This document shows positions 1 to 9,307 of a stretch of 64,000 nt of DNA, piece after piece. The position numbers and the translations under genes are program-made. Where the stretch lies: contig JAHDEJ010000008.1 of NCBI GenBank assembly GCA_020628865.1, forward strand, positions 62,001 through 126,000. Reading direction: 5' to 3'. This DNA comes from Acidimicrobiales bacterium (GTDB taxonomy: Bacteria; Actinomycetota; Acidimicrobiia; Acidimicrobiales; SHLQ01). The notes below the pieces were generated by a model that was given only the letters and a program-made list of their open reading frames with translations, was not told the origin of the DNA and ran no database searches. Numbering within the stretch: the first letter of the stretch is position 1; every line of letters begins with the position of its first letter.

Positions 1-1
1 C

Positions 2-730
2 GGGATGGACTTCGACCCACCCGGCCCCCGCATGCGGGAGTACCTCCAGGCGGTGCAGCGCTGCCTCGCAGCGTTCCGCGGCGACGAGAAGCTCAACCAC
101 GAGGGCGACTACTGGTCCATGTCCCTCCTCCCGGGGCAGTGGAAACCGTTGGCGCACGAGCACGGCGACATCAAGGTCGATGTGTCGGCCGTGGGGCCGT
201 TCATGACGAAGATGGCCGGGGCTGTGGCCGACGGCGTGCACGTGCACCCGCTCCACTCCCGGAGCTATATCGACAACCGGCTGTTGCCGGCTGTGCAGGC
301 CGGCGCCGAATCTGCCGGCCGCACGGTGCAGGACGTCGATCTCCTCATTCCGGCGTTCATCGTTCCCGGAGACACACCCGAGGAGCGGGAGTTCCTGGCC
401 GAGCGGGCCCGAACGCAGATCGGCTTCTACGGCTCCACCCGCAACTACGCCTTCCAGTTCGACGACCTCGGATTCGAGGGCACCTCCGCCCGCCTGAACG
501 AGCGGTTGAAGGCGGGCGACGTGCAGGGCATGACGAGCCTGATCACGGACGAGATGCTCGATGCGTTTGCAATCGTCGGCAGATGGGACGAGATTCCCGA
601 CCGGCTGATCGAGCGATACGGACCCGTCGCCGAGCGGGTCATCAGCTACCTCACCACCGACGACATCGCTCGGAGCCCCGACAACGTGGCCAAGTGGGCC
701 GACATCGCTGGCGCAGTGCGAAAGGCCTGA
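2..730 (+). CDS. LLM-class F420-dependent oxidoreductase, 5'-truncated by window edge
   Basis: This looks like the C-terminal two thirds of a luciferase-like monooxygenase (TIM-barrel, F420/FMN-dependent oxidoreductase). The visible part runs from a segment resembling the PGPR-x-RE motif after the barrel core to the usual C-terminal helices, where a segment near residues 190-225 gives the family pattern of a conserved IVGRWDEIPDRLIERYG. The frame is open to the left edge, so the methionine at position 5 is probably internal and the real start lies outside. The substrate cannot be read from sequence. The stop is 2 bases before the GTG of the ureohydrolase gene, so the two are probably co-transcribed. 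Confidence 0.75.
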   Translation, partial: GMDFDPPGPRMREYLQAVQRCLAAFRGDEKLNHEGDYWSMSLLPGQWKPLAHEHGDIKVDVSAVGPFMTKMAGAVADGVHVHPLHSRSYIDNRLLPAVQAGAESAGRTVQDVDLLIPAFIVPGDTPEEREFLAERARTQIGFYGSTRNYAFQFDDLGFEGTSARLNERLKAGDVQGMTSLITDEMLDAFAIVGRWDEIPDRLIERYGPVAERVISYLTTDDIARSPDNVAKWADIAGAVRKA

Positions 731-732
731 CC

Positions 733-1674
733 GTGGACGAGGACCTTCGCATCGGCAATCTCTTCGGTGGCGACGCTGCCGGCGGCTTGTTCGACGTTCC
801 CCGCGGCGAACCGGGGGTCGTCGGCGACGCCGACATCGTCGTGATGGGCGCAGCAACGGCGACGCCGTACGCCTCCGTCGGGGCGTATTGCGCCAACGGG
901 CCTACGGCGATCCGCGGCGCCGTCGGCTGGCCGGGCATGGGAGAACACCACGACTTCGATCTCGGTGGCACGCTCCTCGACGGAGCGACCGCCGTGGACT
1001 GGGGAGACCTGCCCATTTCGGACACCGAATTCCCAGCAAACCGAGAGCTCATCGAGTCGCACATTCGCACCGTTCTCGATGGCGGGGCGGTACCGATCCT
1101 CCTTGGCGGCGACGACTCCATTCCCATCCCAACGCTCGCGGCCTACGACAACCACGGCCCGGTGACCGTGCTCCAGCTCGACGCGCACATCGATTGGCGC
1201 GATGAGGTCCAGGGCGAACGGTTCGGGCTGAGCAGCAACATGCGGCGCGCCTCGGAGATGCCGTGGGTGAAGCACATCGTGCAGGTCGGCGCCCGCGGAT
1301 CGGGCAGCGCTCGGCCGGCGGACGTCGCCGACGCCATCGGCTGGGGTGTCGACCTCTTCCCGATGCGTTCGATTCGCCAGGGCGGGATGCAACAGGTGCT
1401 CGACGCGATCCCCGACGACGCGAACGTGTACCTGGCGTTGGACATCGATGCCCTCGACCCGTCGGTCGTTCCGGGCGTCATCGGTCCTGCCCCGGGCGGC
1501 TTTGACTACGGCACCGTGAGCGATCTGTTCGAAGCCGTTGCATCGAAGGCACGGCTCGTCGGCTTCAACCTCGCCGAATTCGCTCCGTCCGCTGACGTCG
1601 GGAACCGAGGTGCGCTGGTCGCCGCCCGTCTGGCCGCAACCGTCATGGGGCTGATCGCCCGGCAACGGACATGA
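733..1674 (+). CDS. Ureohydrolase family protein (agmatinase/arginase-like)
   Basis: A 313-residue protein of the arginase/agmatinase superfamily, which hydrolyses guanidino compounds with a two-Mn centre in the cytoplasm. The metal motifs are recognisable: GGDDSIP about residue 122, QLDAHIDW about 148, and LDIDALDPS about 237. The first motif is normally GGDHS; here the metal-ligand His is replaced by Asp, which may alter metal affinity or substrate. The start is a GTG directly after the preceding stop. Its own stop overlaps the next ATG (ATGA). The substrate (agmatine, guanidinobutyrate or another) is not resolved. Confidence 0.8.
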   Translation: MDEDLRIGNLFGGDAAGGLFDVPRGEPGVVGDADIVVMGAATATPYASVGAYCANGPTAIRGAVGWPGMGEHHDFDLGGTLLDGATAVDWGDLPISDTEFPANRELIESHIRTVLDGGAVPILLGGDDSIPIPTLAAYDNHGPVTVLQLDAHIDWRDEVQGERFGLSSNMRRASEMPWVKHIVQVGARGSGSARPADVADAIGWGVDLFPMRSIRQGGMQQVLDAIPDDANVYLALDIDALDPSVVPGVIGPAPGGFDYGTVSDLFEAVASKARLVGFNLAEFAPSADVGNRGALVAARLAATVMGLIARQRT

Positions 1675-2546
1675 CCGGCTCGGTCCGTCCCGTTCCGTCG
1701 TTCGACCCGGGTGAAGACACGGATCGCATTCGACAGACGCTGCAAACGGACGGGGTCGTCCTGTTGTCCGGCGCGTTCGACCGCACTTGGCTCGACGTGA
1801 TCGAAACCGGAATCGCAGACGCCCTCGGCGGTTCGAGCGCCGACGTCGACGTCGTCAAACGAGACGGCGATGCCGGCGCCTTCTCCTTCAGCTCTGGAGC
1901 ATGGCGATCGGTGGAGCCGTTCCGCCGGTTCATCTTCGACAGCCCGCTCGCCGACCTGGTCTGGCCGCTGCTCCACTCCTCCAGCCTCACGCTCTTCTAC
2001 GACTTCCTCCTCATCAAGGAACCGCTCAGTGGCGGCGCCTCGACGCCATGGCACCAGGACCACTCCTACTACCCGCTCGATGGGACGAAGGTGGTCAACA
2101 GTTGGGTGGCGCTCGACCACATCCCGCTCGAGACCTCCTTGCGGTTCCTCCACGGGTCGCACCGGGACCAGACGCTCTACCGGGCCGTGAACTTCGAGAA
2201 CCCCGACCGCGAATACCGACACGCAAGGCCGGAGCTGCCGGAAACGCCACAGGCGGTTGGGGACGCCCCGATTCTCTCGTCACCGCTCCGGCCGGGAGAC
2301 ACCCTGGTCTGGTGGTCCCACACACTTCACAGCGCACCCGGGAACCACCTCGATCGACGGCGCGCCGCGTTCTCGGTCAATTGGGTTGGCGATGACGTGG
2401 TCTACAACGGTGCGGCTGCGCTCGACACCTACCTCGACGACTCGCTGGTCGTTGACCAACCGATCATCTCAGAGTCGTTCCCGCTGGTCCGGTCCACATC
2501 GGCAGCGGACCCTCGGATTGGGCAGGCTTTTTCGGGCCACGAGTAG
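1671..2546 (+). CDS. Phytanoyl-CoA dioxygenase (PhyH) family protein 1
   Basis: A 291-residue Fe(II)/2-oxoglutarate-dependent oxygenase of the PhyH family. The facial triad is visible: HQD in PWHQDHSYYP near residue 125, and the distal His in WWSHTLHSAPGNH near residue 215, followed by an Arg-rich stretch that would bind 2-oxoglutarate. The ATG overlaps the ureohydrolase stop by four bases, so it is translationally coupled. PhyH proteins hydroxylate diverse small molecules (ectoine hydroxylase EctD is one), so the substrate is open. A second PhyH gene lies 1.2 kb downstream on the other side of a PLP enzyme. Confidence 0.8.
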   Translation: MTGSVRPVPSFDPGEDTDRIRQTLQTDGVVLLSGAFDRTWLDVIETGIADALGGSSADVDVVKRDGDAGAFSFSSGAWRSVEPFRRFIFDSPLADLVWPLLHSSSLTLFYDFLLIKEPLSGGASTPWHQDHSYYPLDGTKVVNSWVALDHIPLETSLRFLHGSHRDQTLYRAVNFENPDREYRHARPELPETPQAVGDAPILSSPLRPGDTLVWWSHTLHSAPGNHLDRRRAAFSVNWVGDDVVYNGAAALDTYLDDSLVVDQPIISESFPLVRSTSAADPRIGQAFSGHE

Positions 2547-2590
2547 GGTGTGCGCACCTCGGCGCTCGCCGACACGACAGGGGGTCCCCC

Positions 2591-3772
2591 GTGACTGAAC
2601 AAGCTCCACGATCGCAGGCGTCGGTGACCGTGTGGGGCGGCGAAGACCGCTACCTCCTCGACCGCGCCACCCAGGTGCCGGTCGTGCACAGCGTCGCCTT
2701 CGGCTACCCGGATTTCGACGAGTGGTACGACGTCGCCACCGGCAAGGCCGAAGGCCACATCTACGGCCGCAACACGAACCCGACCGTTGCGGTGTTCGAG
2801 GAGAAGGTGCGCCTGCTCGAAGGCGGGGAGGCCGCCACGTCGGCCTCCACCGGCATGGCCGCCATCTCCAACATGCTCCACGCCCTGCTCCGGCCGGGCA
2901 ATCGGGTCGTGTCGGTGAAGGACACGTACGGCGGCACCAGCCTGCTGTTCACCGAGTTTCTCCCCGCCTTTGGCATCGAGTGCGACCTGATCGACACGAC
3001 CGACTTCGAGGCGATCGAGGCTGCGATCGCGCAGGGCTGCGACCTGCTGTACCTGGAGACCCCCACCAACCCGACGCTGAAGGTCCTCGACCTGCCCCGC
3101 CTCATCGCGGCCGGCCACGCCGTAGGCGCAACTGTGGTGGTCGACAACACGTTCGCCACGCCTGTCAACCAGCTGCCGCTCACCCACGGTGCCGACCTCG
3201 TCGTGCACTCGGCCACCAAGTTCCTCGGAGGCCACGCCGACGCACTCGGCGGCGTGGTCGTGGGCAACGCCGATCTGGTGAAGAAGGTGTACCAGTACCG
3301 CGAGATCAACGGCGCCACGCTGGATCCGATGGCCGCCTACCTGCTGCTGCGGGGCATGAAGACGCTCGACCTTCGGGTGAAGCGGCAGGCCGAGAACGCG
3401 ATGGCCATCGCCACGTTCCTCGAGGCTCACCCCCGGGTCACCGCCGTCAACTATCCGGGGCTCGCCTCCCACCCGCAGCACGACATCGCCGCCGCGCAGA
3501 TGACCGGCTTCGGCGGAATGCTCAGCTTCGCCATCGATGGCGGGCTCGATGCGGTGAAGGCGTTCCTCCCCCACATGACGATGGCGCACCGGGCCGCCAA
3601 CCTCGGTGCCGTCGAGACGACGATCGGCCCGCCGGCCACCACCAGCCACGTCGAATGCACGCCCGAGGAGCGGGCGGCCCTCGGCATCCCCGAAGGACTC
3701 GTTCGGTACTCGGCCGGGATCGAAGACACCGACGACCTCCTCGCCGACCTTCGTCAGGCGCTCGAGCACTAG
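2591..3772 (+). CDS. Trans-sulfuration family PLP enzyme (cystathionine synthase/lyase-like)
   Basis: A 393-residue Cys/Met-metabolism PLP-dependent enzyme of normal family length. The PLP lysine lies in HSATKFLGGHADALGG near residue 208. The substrate-domain signature around residues 58-62 (YGRNTNPT) and the SAGIEDTDDLL motif near the C-terminus are intact. Candidate reactions are cystathionine gamma-synthase, cystathionine gamma-lyase or methionine gamma-lyase; these cannot be told apart here. The start is GTG, preceded by a G-rich ribosome-binding region (AGGGGG). It sits between two PhyH-family genes, which suggests the three act on one amino-acid-like substrate, but that is inference. 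Confidence 0.85.
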   Translation: MTEQAPRSQASVTVWGGEDRYLLDRATQVPVVHSVAFGYPDFDEWYDVATGKAEGHIYGRNTNPTVAVFEEKVRLLEGGEAATSASTGMAAISNMLHALLRPGNRVVSVKDTYGGTSLLFTEFLPAFGIECDLIDTTDFEAIEAAIAQGCDLLYLETPTNPTLKVLDLPRLIAAGHAVGATVVVDNTFATPVNQLPLTHGADLVVHSATKFLGGHADALGGVVVGNADLVKKVYQYREINGATLDPMAAYLLLRGMKTLDLRVKRQAENAMAIATFLEAHPRVTAVNYPGLASHPQHDIAAAQMTGFGGMLSFAIDGGLDAVKAFLPHMTMAHRAANLGAVETTIGPPATTSHVECTPEERAALGIPEGLVRYSAGIEDTDDLLADLRQALEH

Positions 3773-3813
3773 CCGTGCGCTGGGAGGACGTCTGTGCGCA
3801 CGCCCCCAGGGCG

Positions 3814-4677
3814 ATGAGCTCAGAGGTCCGCGAGCGCTGGGCCACCGACGGATACCTCGCGTTCCCGGCCCTGATCGACGACGCCACCCTCGCAGGACTC
3901 ACCGGCGCGCTCGAGGCGATCATCGATCGCAGCCGCACGATGACCGAGTCGACCCACTTCATCGACCTCGACGCCGGCCACACCGCCACCGCTCCCCGAC
4001 TCCGCCGGGCCGCCTGCCTCGATGACGTCGACGAGGTCTTCTGGGACTTCTGCAGCAACTCCGTCCTCGTCGACATCGCCGCCGACATCCTCGGCCCGAA
4101 CGTCCGCTTCCGAGAGGCCTACGCCAACCTCAAATGGTCGGGCGGCGGCGCCGCCGTCCGGTGGCATCAGGACCTGGCGTTCTATCCGCACACCAACACG
4201 AGCACGTGCCAGTTCATCGTCTCGCTCGAAGAAGTCACCGGCGAGCGCGGTCCGCTTCAGGTCGTGCCGGGCAGCCATCGGGGCCCGGCGTACTCGCACT
4301 ACACGGCCGACGGCACGTGGATCGGGGCGATCGAGCCCGAACGCCTCGCCGATGCGAACCTGGACTCCGCCGTCGAGCTCACCGGGCCGGCCGGGTCGGT
4401 CAGCGTGCACCACGGGCTGATGCTGCATCACTCCGCCCAGAACCACAGCGACCGCAACCGCCCCGTGCTCGTCATCACGTACACGGCGGCAGATTCGATT
4501 CCGTACACGGCCCCGCCATACCGGAGCTCCCACCATGGCGAGCTCGTGCGGGGCATCGAGCCCGGTGTCGCCCACCACGAGGAACTCACGCTGGTCCTGC
4601 CGCCGGACTGGAGCCACGGCTACTCCTCGCTCTTCGCCCACCAGCACGACCGCACTTCCGAACCGCCAGCAACCTGA
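3814..4677 (+). CDS. Phytanoyl-CoA dioxygenase (PhyH) family protein 2
   Basis: A 287-residue protein from the ATG at 3814; an in-frame GTG at 3775 would add 13 residues. The non-haem iron motif is HQD in RWHQDLAFYPH, with the distal His in VHHGLMLHHSAQN and the 2-oxoglutarate Arg in DRNRPVLV. It shares family but little sequence with the PhyH protein at 1671-2546. It lies upstream of and in line with the ectoine hydrolase gene (22-base gap), so a role in osmolyte or betaine catabolism is plausible but unproven. Confidence 0.8.
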   Translation: MSSEVRERWATDGYLAFPALIDDATLAGLTGALEAIIDRSRTMTESTHFIDLDAGHTATAPRLRRAACLDDVDEVFWDFCSNSVLVDIAADILGPNVRFREAYANLKWSGGGAAVRWHQDLAFYPHTNTSTCQFIVSLEEVTGERGPLQVVPGSHRGPAYSHYTADGTWIGAIEPERLADANLDSAVELTGPAGSVSVHHGLMLHHSAQNHSDRNRPVLVITYTAADSIPYTAPPYRSSHHGELVRGIEPGVAHHEELTLVLPPDWSHGYSSLFAHQHDRTSEPPAT

Positions 4678-4699
4678 CGCACACCGAACGGAGCCATCC

Positions 4700-5872
4700 A
4701 TGCCACCCGCATTTCCCAAAGCCGAGTACGACGCCCGCCTGGCAAAGGTGCGTGCCGCGATGGCCGAGCGCAACCTCGACGTGTACGTCAGCGGCGACCC
4801 CAACAACCACAACTGGCTGACCGGTTACGACGCGTGGTCGTTCTACACGCCCCAGATCGTGGTCGTGCAGCATGATGTCGACCCGATCTGGATCGGCCGC
4901 AAGATGGACGCCGGCGCCGCATGGCTGACCACCCACATGACCGAGGACCAGGTTCGCCCGTACCCGGAGGACTGTGTCCAGCAGACCGGCACACACCCGA
5001 TGGCCGTGGCCGGCGGGTACCTGGCCGACATGGGTCTCGACGGGAAGCGGATCGGCTTCGAGAGCGACGTTTACCACCTGAGCTACAAGGCGGTGGCCTC
5101 GCTTCAAGCGGCGCTACCGAACGCAACGTGGGTCGATGCCGACCTGCTCATCAACTGGTGTCGCGCCGTGAAGAGTGACGCCGAGGTGGCGGTGATGCGG
5201 GAGGCGGCCGGCATTGCCAGCCGGGTCATGCAGAAGGCGTACGACACGATCGAGCCGGGACTGCGTCAGTGCGACCTCGTCGCAGCGATCCTGGCTGAAC
5301 AGGTCGGCGGCAGCATGAACGTGAGCGGCGACCTCACCTCGCTCCCGCCGCTGATCCTCGCGGGCGAAGCCGCAACGACGGCGCATCCGATGTGGACCGA
5401 CGCCCCGTTCGAAGCCGGCCAGACCGTGGCCCTCGAATTGGCGGGCGCGCACAAGCGCTACAACGCCGGGCTGGCCCGCACCGTGCAGCTGGGCGGCGGC
5501 ACGCAGGAACTGTTCGACACGGCCAAGGCGGTCGAGGAGGGTCTCGAAGCCGTGCTCGCCACGATGCGACCAGGCGTCACCGCCCATTCGGTCCATCGGG
5601 CGTGGCAGGACGTGCTCGATCAGTACGGCCTCACGAAGGACAGCCGCATCGGCTACGGCATCGGCGTCGCCTACACCCCCGACTGGGGCGAGCACACCAT
5701 CAGCTTGCGCCCCAACGACGAGACCGAGCTCGAGCCGAACATGACCATCCACGTGATGCTCGGCATGTGGATGGACGACTGGGGCATGGAGATGAGCGAG
5801 ACGACGCTCGTCACGGACGACGGCGTCGAGTGCCTCACCAACATGCCCCGGGGCGTCTACGTCAAGGGCTAG
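4700..5872 (+). CDS. doeA: Ectoine hydrolase (M24 peptidase family)
   Basis: A 390-residue M24 (creatinase/aminopeptidase P fold) protein that strongly resembles ectoine hydrolase DoeA/EutD, which opens the ectoine ring to give N-acetyl-diaminobutyrate. Recognised segments are MNWLTGYD-like NNHNWLTGYDAWSFY near residue 33, the KSDAEVAVMREAA dimer/linker region, and the C-terminal GIGVAYTPDWGEHTISLRP and MTIHVMLGMWMDDWGMEMSE blocks. These replace the classic metal ligands of M24 peptidases, as in DoeA. The ATG has a GGAG ribosome-binding site. The gene ends 11 bases inside the convergent doeB, the next enzyme of the pathway, which strengthens the assignment. Confidence 0.88.
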   Translation: MPPAFPKAEYDARLAKVRAAMAERNLDVYVSGDPNNHNWLTGYDAWSFYTPQIVVVQHDVDPIWIGRKMDAGAAWLTTHMTEDQVRPYPEDCVQQTGTHPMAVAGGYLADMGLDGKRIGFESDVYHLSYKAVASLQAALPNATWVDADLLINWCRAVKSDAEVAVMREAAGIASRVMQKAYDTIEPGLRQCDLVAAILAEQVGGSMNVSGDLTSLPPLILAGEAATTAHPMWTDAPFEAGQTVALELAGAHKRYNAGLARTVQLGGGTQELFDTAKAVEEGLEAVLATMRPGVTAHSVHRAWQDVLDQYGLTKDSRIGYGIGVAYTPDWGEHTISLRPNDETELEPNMTIHVMLGMWMDDWGMEMSETTLVTDDGVECLTNMPRGVYVKG

Positions 5873-6866
5873 CGACGGCGAGAAGCGCGATGGCGTCGCC
5901 CATCTTCACGAGGCCGGGGAAGTGGCGCATGGCGATGACACCGTCGATCGTTGCGACCACGTCGATGGGCGGGTTGCCGAGCTTTACGGTGTCGTAGATC
6001 CGGGCGACCGGCTGCCCCTCGGCAACGTCGTCGCCGAGCTCGACCAGCCATTCGAGGAGGCCCTCGTCCTCGCTGATGAGGTAGGCGTTGTCCTCGGGAA
6101 TGTCGAGCACGGTCGACGGCTCCGGTGTTGGTTCACCGGCCATCGCACCCCAGTGCTGGAGCACGTTGCGAACGCCGTCGACGACGATCTGCATCGAGGA
6201 CGGGCGGGTCGTTCCGCCGCCGGCCATCTCCGTCGACAGGAACGGGGTGCCGGAGTCCTCGACGACGGCATCCCACATGCCGAGCATGTCGAGCTCGACG
6301 AGCTTCGTGACGAACGGCGCGCCGAACGCGAGGGCGGCGTTCCAGTTGCGGGCCTCGTGCTCCTTGTTGTCCATCACGTGCGATGCCGCCATCGGGAGGA
6401 ACTCGAGCGTCTTGCCGCCGTCGTGGATGTCCAGAACGGCATCGGCGATGGGCAGCAGGTACCGGGTCATGTAGTCGGCGATCTTCTCGGTGACGCTGCC
6501 GGTGGGCGAGCCCGGAAAGACCCGGTTCAGGTTCTGGCCGTCGATTGGCGAGTTGCGCGACGCACCGGTGAACGCCGGGTGGTTCATGTACGGCACGACG
6601 ATGATGCGCCCCGTGACTTCGGACGCGTCGATCCCGTTGACCAGCTTCGTGAGGGCGAGCGGCCCGTGGTATTCGTCGCCGTGGTTGCCGCCGGTGAGAA
6701 GCACCGTGGGGCCGTCGCCGTTCACGATGACCGAAAGGGGAATCATGATGGCCCCGTAGGCCGAGTCGTCCCGACTGTGCGGAAGGTGGAGATGCCCGTG
6801 ATGGACACCGGGTGCGTCGAGCGGAATGGTGGCGCTGATCGGCGAGGCCGGAAGGGCACTGTTCAT
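5862..6866 (-). CDS. doeB: N-alpha-acetyl-L-2,4-diaminobutyrate deacetylase
   Basis: A 334-residue succinylglutamate desuccinylase/aspartoacylase-family metallohydrolase. Zinc ligands are visible in GGNHGDEYHG (His and Glu about residues 60-63) and in VLDIHDGG (His about 148); the substrate-binding NLNRVFPG motif lies between them. In ectoine breakdown DoeB removes the acetyl group left by DoeA to give diaminobutyrate. Its convergent tail-to-tail overlap with doeA supports the pairing. The later steps (diaminobutyrate transaminase DoeD, aspartate-semialdehyde dehydrogenase DoeC) and the usual ectoine importer are not in the window. Confidence 0.87.
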   Translation of the reverse strand: MNSALPASPISATIPLDAPGVHHGHLHLPHSRDDSAYGAIMIPLSVIVNGDGPTVLLTGGNHGDEYHGPLALTKLVNGIDASEVTGRIIVVPYMNHPAFTGASRNSPIDGQNLNRVFPGSPTGSVTEKIADYMTRYLLPIADAVLDIHDGGKTLEFLPMAASHVMDNKEHEARNWNAALAFGAPFVTKLVELDMLGMWDAVVEDSGTPFLSTEMAGGGTTRPSSMQIVVDGVRNVLQHWGAMAGEPTPEPSTVLDIPEDNAYLISEDEGLLEWLVELGDDVAEGQPVARIYDTVKLGNPPIDVVATIDGVIAMRHFPGLVKMGDAIALLAVASP

Positions 6867-6909
6867 TCCGCGAAGTTAGTGGATGCCCGGGCGCATCGAC
6901 CCCTTCGGT

Positions 6910-7107
6910 TCAGGCGACGTCGAAGCCGGCTTCGTCGATCGCTGCGACGATGGCGGGCTCCGCACCACCGACCACCGACACGAGCTTCGTGTCCAGATCG
7001 ACGGTGACCGTCTCGACGCCGTCGACGGCACCGACTTCCTTCGTGATGGCGGCGACACAGTGGTCGCAGCTCATGTCCGGCACGGAGAACACGGCGGGGT
7101 TGGTCAT
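6910..7107 (-). CDS. copZ: Copper chaperone, HMA domain (CopZ-like)
   Basis: A 65-residue stand-alone heavy-metal-associated domain with the MSCDHC copper-binding motif near residue 13, giving the usual beta-alpha-beta-beta-alpha-beta length. It would carry Cu(I) in the cytoplasm and deliver it to the ATPase. Its ATG overlaps the copA stop by four bases (7104-7107), so it is translated as the last gene of the copper operon. Confidence 0.85.
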   Translation of the reverse strand: MTNPAVFSVPDMSCDHCVAAITKEVGAVDGVETVTVDLDTKLVSVVGGAEPAIVAAIDEAGFDVA

Positions 7108-9269
7108 GACGACTCCTGAGTTTGGGGTTGGCGGTGGCCGGTGAAGTTGCGGAGGCGGAGGCTGTTCGAGACGACGAACAACGACGACAGCCCCATTGCG
7201 CCTGCGGCGATCATCGGGTTGAGGATGCCGAAGGCAGCCAGTGGGATCGCGGCGGCGTTGTAGGCGAAGGCCCAGAAGAGGTTGCCCTTGATGGTCTGCA
7301 GCGTGCGGCGAGAAAGGGCGATCGCGTCGGCGACGGCTCGAAGGTCGCCGCTCACGATGGTGAGGTCGGAGGCCTCGATCGCCACGTCGGTTCCGGTGCC
7401 GATGGCGATGCCCAGGTCCGCCTGTGCGAGCGCGGGAGCGTCGTTGATGCCGTCGCCCACCATGGCGACCCGGGTGCCGCCTTCCTGCAGGCGTTGGATC
7501 ACTTCGGCCTTCTCGTTCGGGTGCACCTCGGCGATCACGTCGTCGATGCCCACGGCGGCTGCGACCGCTGCGGCCGTGCGCTGGTTGTCTCCGGTGAGGA
7601 GGGTGACCGAGAGGCCTTCCGCCTGGAGCGCAGCGACGGCGTCGGCCGACGTCGCCTTGATGCGGTCCGCAACGACGAAGACCACCTCGGCGGTCCCCGC
7701 CCGCCCGGCGAGCACCGCCGTTTCTCCGCGGCCTTCGGCTGCGGCAGCGGCCGCTTCGACGTCGGCGGGCACCTGATCGAACAGACTGCGGCGACCGACG
7801 GACACAGCCGTGCCATCGACGACAGCCCGCACACCGGAACCCGGCACGTTGGTGAACTCGTCGACAGCAAGCGGATCGTTCCCGGCAGCGGCAATCGCCC
7901 GAGCGATCGGATGCTCCGAACGACGCTCGGCGGACGCCGCCAACTGCACGACACGGCCCTTGTCTGCGACCTCCAGTTGCGGAGCGATGACGTCGGTGAG
8001 CGCCATTGCGCCCTCGGTGACGGTGCCCGTCTTGTCGACAACGACGGCGTTGACCGTGCGGGTGTCTTCGAGGATCTCGCCGCCCTTGATGATGACGCCG
8101 AGCTGTGCACCCCGGCCGGTACCCACCATGATCGCCAGCGGCGTGGCGAGCCCGAGTGCGCATGGGCAGGCGATGATCAGCACGGCGACGGCAGCGGTGA
8201 ACGCGTCGTCGGCCGCGTTGTCGAGCACGAGCCATGCCACGAGCGTGACCGCGGAAATCACGATCGCGAGCGGAACGAAGACGGCGGCCACACGATCGGC
8301 CAGCCGCTGGACGTCGGCCCGACTTCCCTGCGCCTGGTCCACGAGCTGGATGATCTGCGCGAGCGCGGTGTCGGACCCGACCCGCGTCGCTTCGACCACG
8401 AGCGAACCGTTTGCGTTGATCGTGGCCCCGATGACCTCGTCGCCGGGAACCACATCGACCGGCACCGGCTCGCCGGTGACCATGGAGGCGTCCACGGCCG
8501 ACCGGCCGTCGACGATGACACCGTCCGTTGCGATCTTCTCTCCCGGCCGAACCACGAATCGCATGCCCACGGCGAGGTCGTCGAGCTCGATCTCCCGCCC
8601 GTCTTCGAGGAGTGCGGTGCGGGCACCGAGGTCGGCCAGCGCCCGGATCGCGTCGCCCGTCCGTCGCTTGGCTCGCAGCTCGAACCACTTGCCGAGAAGG
8701 ATGAGCGTGACGATGACGGCGCCGGTCTCGAAATAGACGTGCCCGTCGCCCACGTCGCCGATGAGCACGACGGCCGACCACAACAGCGCCGAGAGCGAGC
8801 CCATCGAGACGAGCGTGTCCATGGTCGTCGCCCGCTGGCGAAGGTTCAGCCAGGCCGCCCGATGAAAGGGCCACCCGGACCACAGGATGACCGGGGTCGT
8901 GAGCGCGGCGACGAGCCACTCCCATCCGTCGAATCGCAGCGCCGGAATCATCGACAGCACCATGGCGGGGACCGTGAGGATGACGCCCACGAGGAGTCGA
9001 CGGCGAAGGTCGGCCTCTCGGCGGCGCTCTGCTTCCTCGGTCTCGTCGGACCGGATGACCGAGTAGCCGAGCGCCTCGACCTCGGCTCGAATGTCGGCCG
9101 CATCGAGGGTTCCGTCGTGGATCACGACGGCCCGACCGTTGGCGAAGTTGACCTGCGCGTCGGCGACCGCGTCGAGCTTTCCGAGGCGCCGCTGGACACG
9201 ACTCGAGCAGGCTGCGCAGGTCATTCCATCGATGGTGACGTCGGCGCGAACGCCGAGATCGGTGGTCAT
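7104..9269 (-). CDS. copA: Copper-exporting P1B-type ATPase
   Basis: A 721-residue CopA-type pump. In order: one N-terminal HMA domain with GMTCAAC (Cys 18 and 21), membrane helices from about residue 90, the TGEPVPV actuator motif, the metal-site [10 protein letters not shown] about residue 366, the phosphorylation motif DKTGT about 410, the nucleotide-binding SEHPIARA, and the hinge GDGINDAPA about 602. The CPC motif indicates Cu(I) or Ag(I). It lies behind a MerR regulator and its promoter carries a MerR-type operator (9276-9307). Confidence 0.95.
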   Translation of the reverse strand: MTTDLGVRADVTIDGMTCAACSSRVQRRLGKLDAVADAQVNFANGRAVVIHDGTLDAADIRAEVEALGYSVIRSDETEEAERRREADLRRRLLVGVILTVPAMVLSMIPALRFDGWEWLVAALTTPVILWSGWPFHRAAWLNLRQRATTMDTLVSMGSLSALLWSAVVLIGDVGDGHVYFETGAVIVTLILLGKWFELRAKRRTGDAIRALADLGARTALLEDGREIELDDLAVGMRFVVRPGEKIATDGVIVDGRSAVDASMVTGEPVPVDVVPGDEVIGATINANGSLVVEATRVGSDTALAQIIQLVDQAQGSRADVQRLADRVAAVFVPLAIVISAVTLVAWLVLDNAADDAFTAAVAVLIIACPCALGLATPLAIMVGTGRGAQLGVIIKGGEILEDTRTVNAVVVDKTGTVTEGAMALTDVIAPQLEVADKGRVVQLAASAERRSEHPIARAIAAAGNDPLAVDEFTNVPGSGVRAVVDGTAVSVGRRSLFDQVPADVEAAAAAAEGRGETAVLAGRAGTAEVVFVVADRIKATSADAVAALQAEGLSVTLLTGDNQRTAAAVAAAVGIDDVIAEVHPNEKAEVIQRLQEGGTRVAMVGDGINDAPALAQADLGIAIGTGTDVAIEASDLTIVSGDLRAVADAIALSRRTLQTIKGNLFWAFAYNAAAIPLAAFGILNPMIAAGAMGLSSLFVVSNSLRLRNFTGHRQPQTQESS

Positions 9270-9275
9270 GCGTTC

Positions 9276-9307
9276 AGTCTAAAGCTTCCATTCGACTGGA
9301 AGGTCAA
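9276..9307 (-). promoter_or_regulatory. MerR-type copper-responsive promoter/operator for copA
   Basis: On the minus strand a -35 TTGACC (9302-9307) and a -10 TAGACT (9276-9281) are 20 bases apart (19 if TTAGAC is used), the over-long spacing that MerR-family regulators untwist. The spacer holds a perfect inverted repeat, CTTCCA, six bases, TGGAAG (9285-9302). The -35 overlaps the stop codon of the merR-like gene, so copA has its own inducible promoter inside the regulator's tail. Confidence 0.85.

Noticed and set aside
1671-2546. Ectoine hydroxylase EctD
   Set aside because: It is a PhyH-family protein near doeA/doeB, but I do not see EctD-specific motifs and there is no ectABC.
2632-4677. 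One long protein spanning the PLP-enzyme and PhyH regions
   Set aside because: The first half is a shadow of the PLP-enzyme gene; the real PhyH protein starts near 3814.
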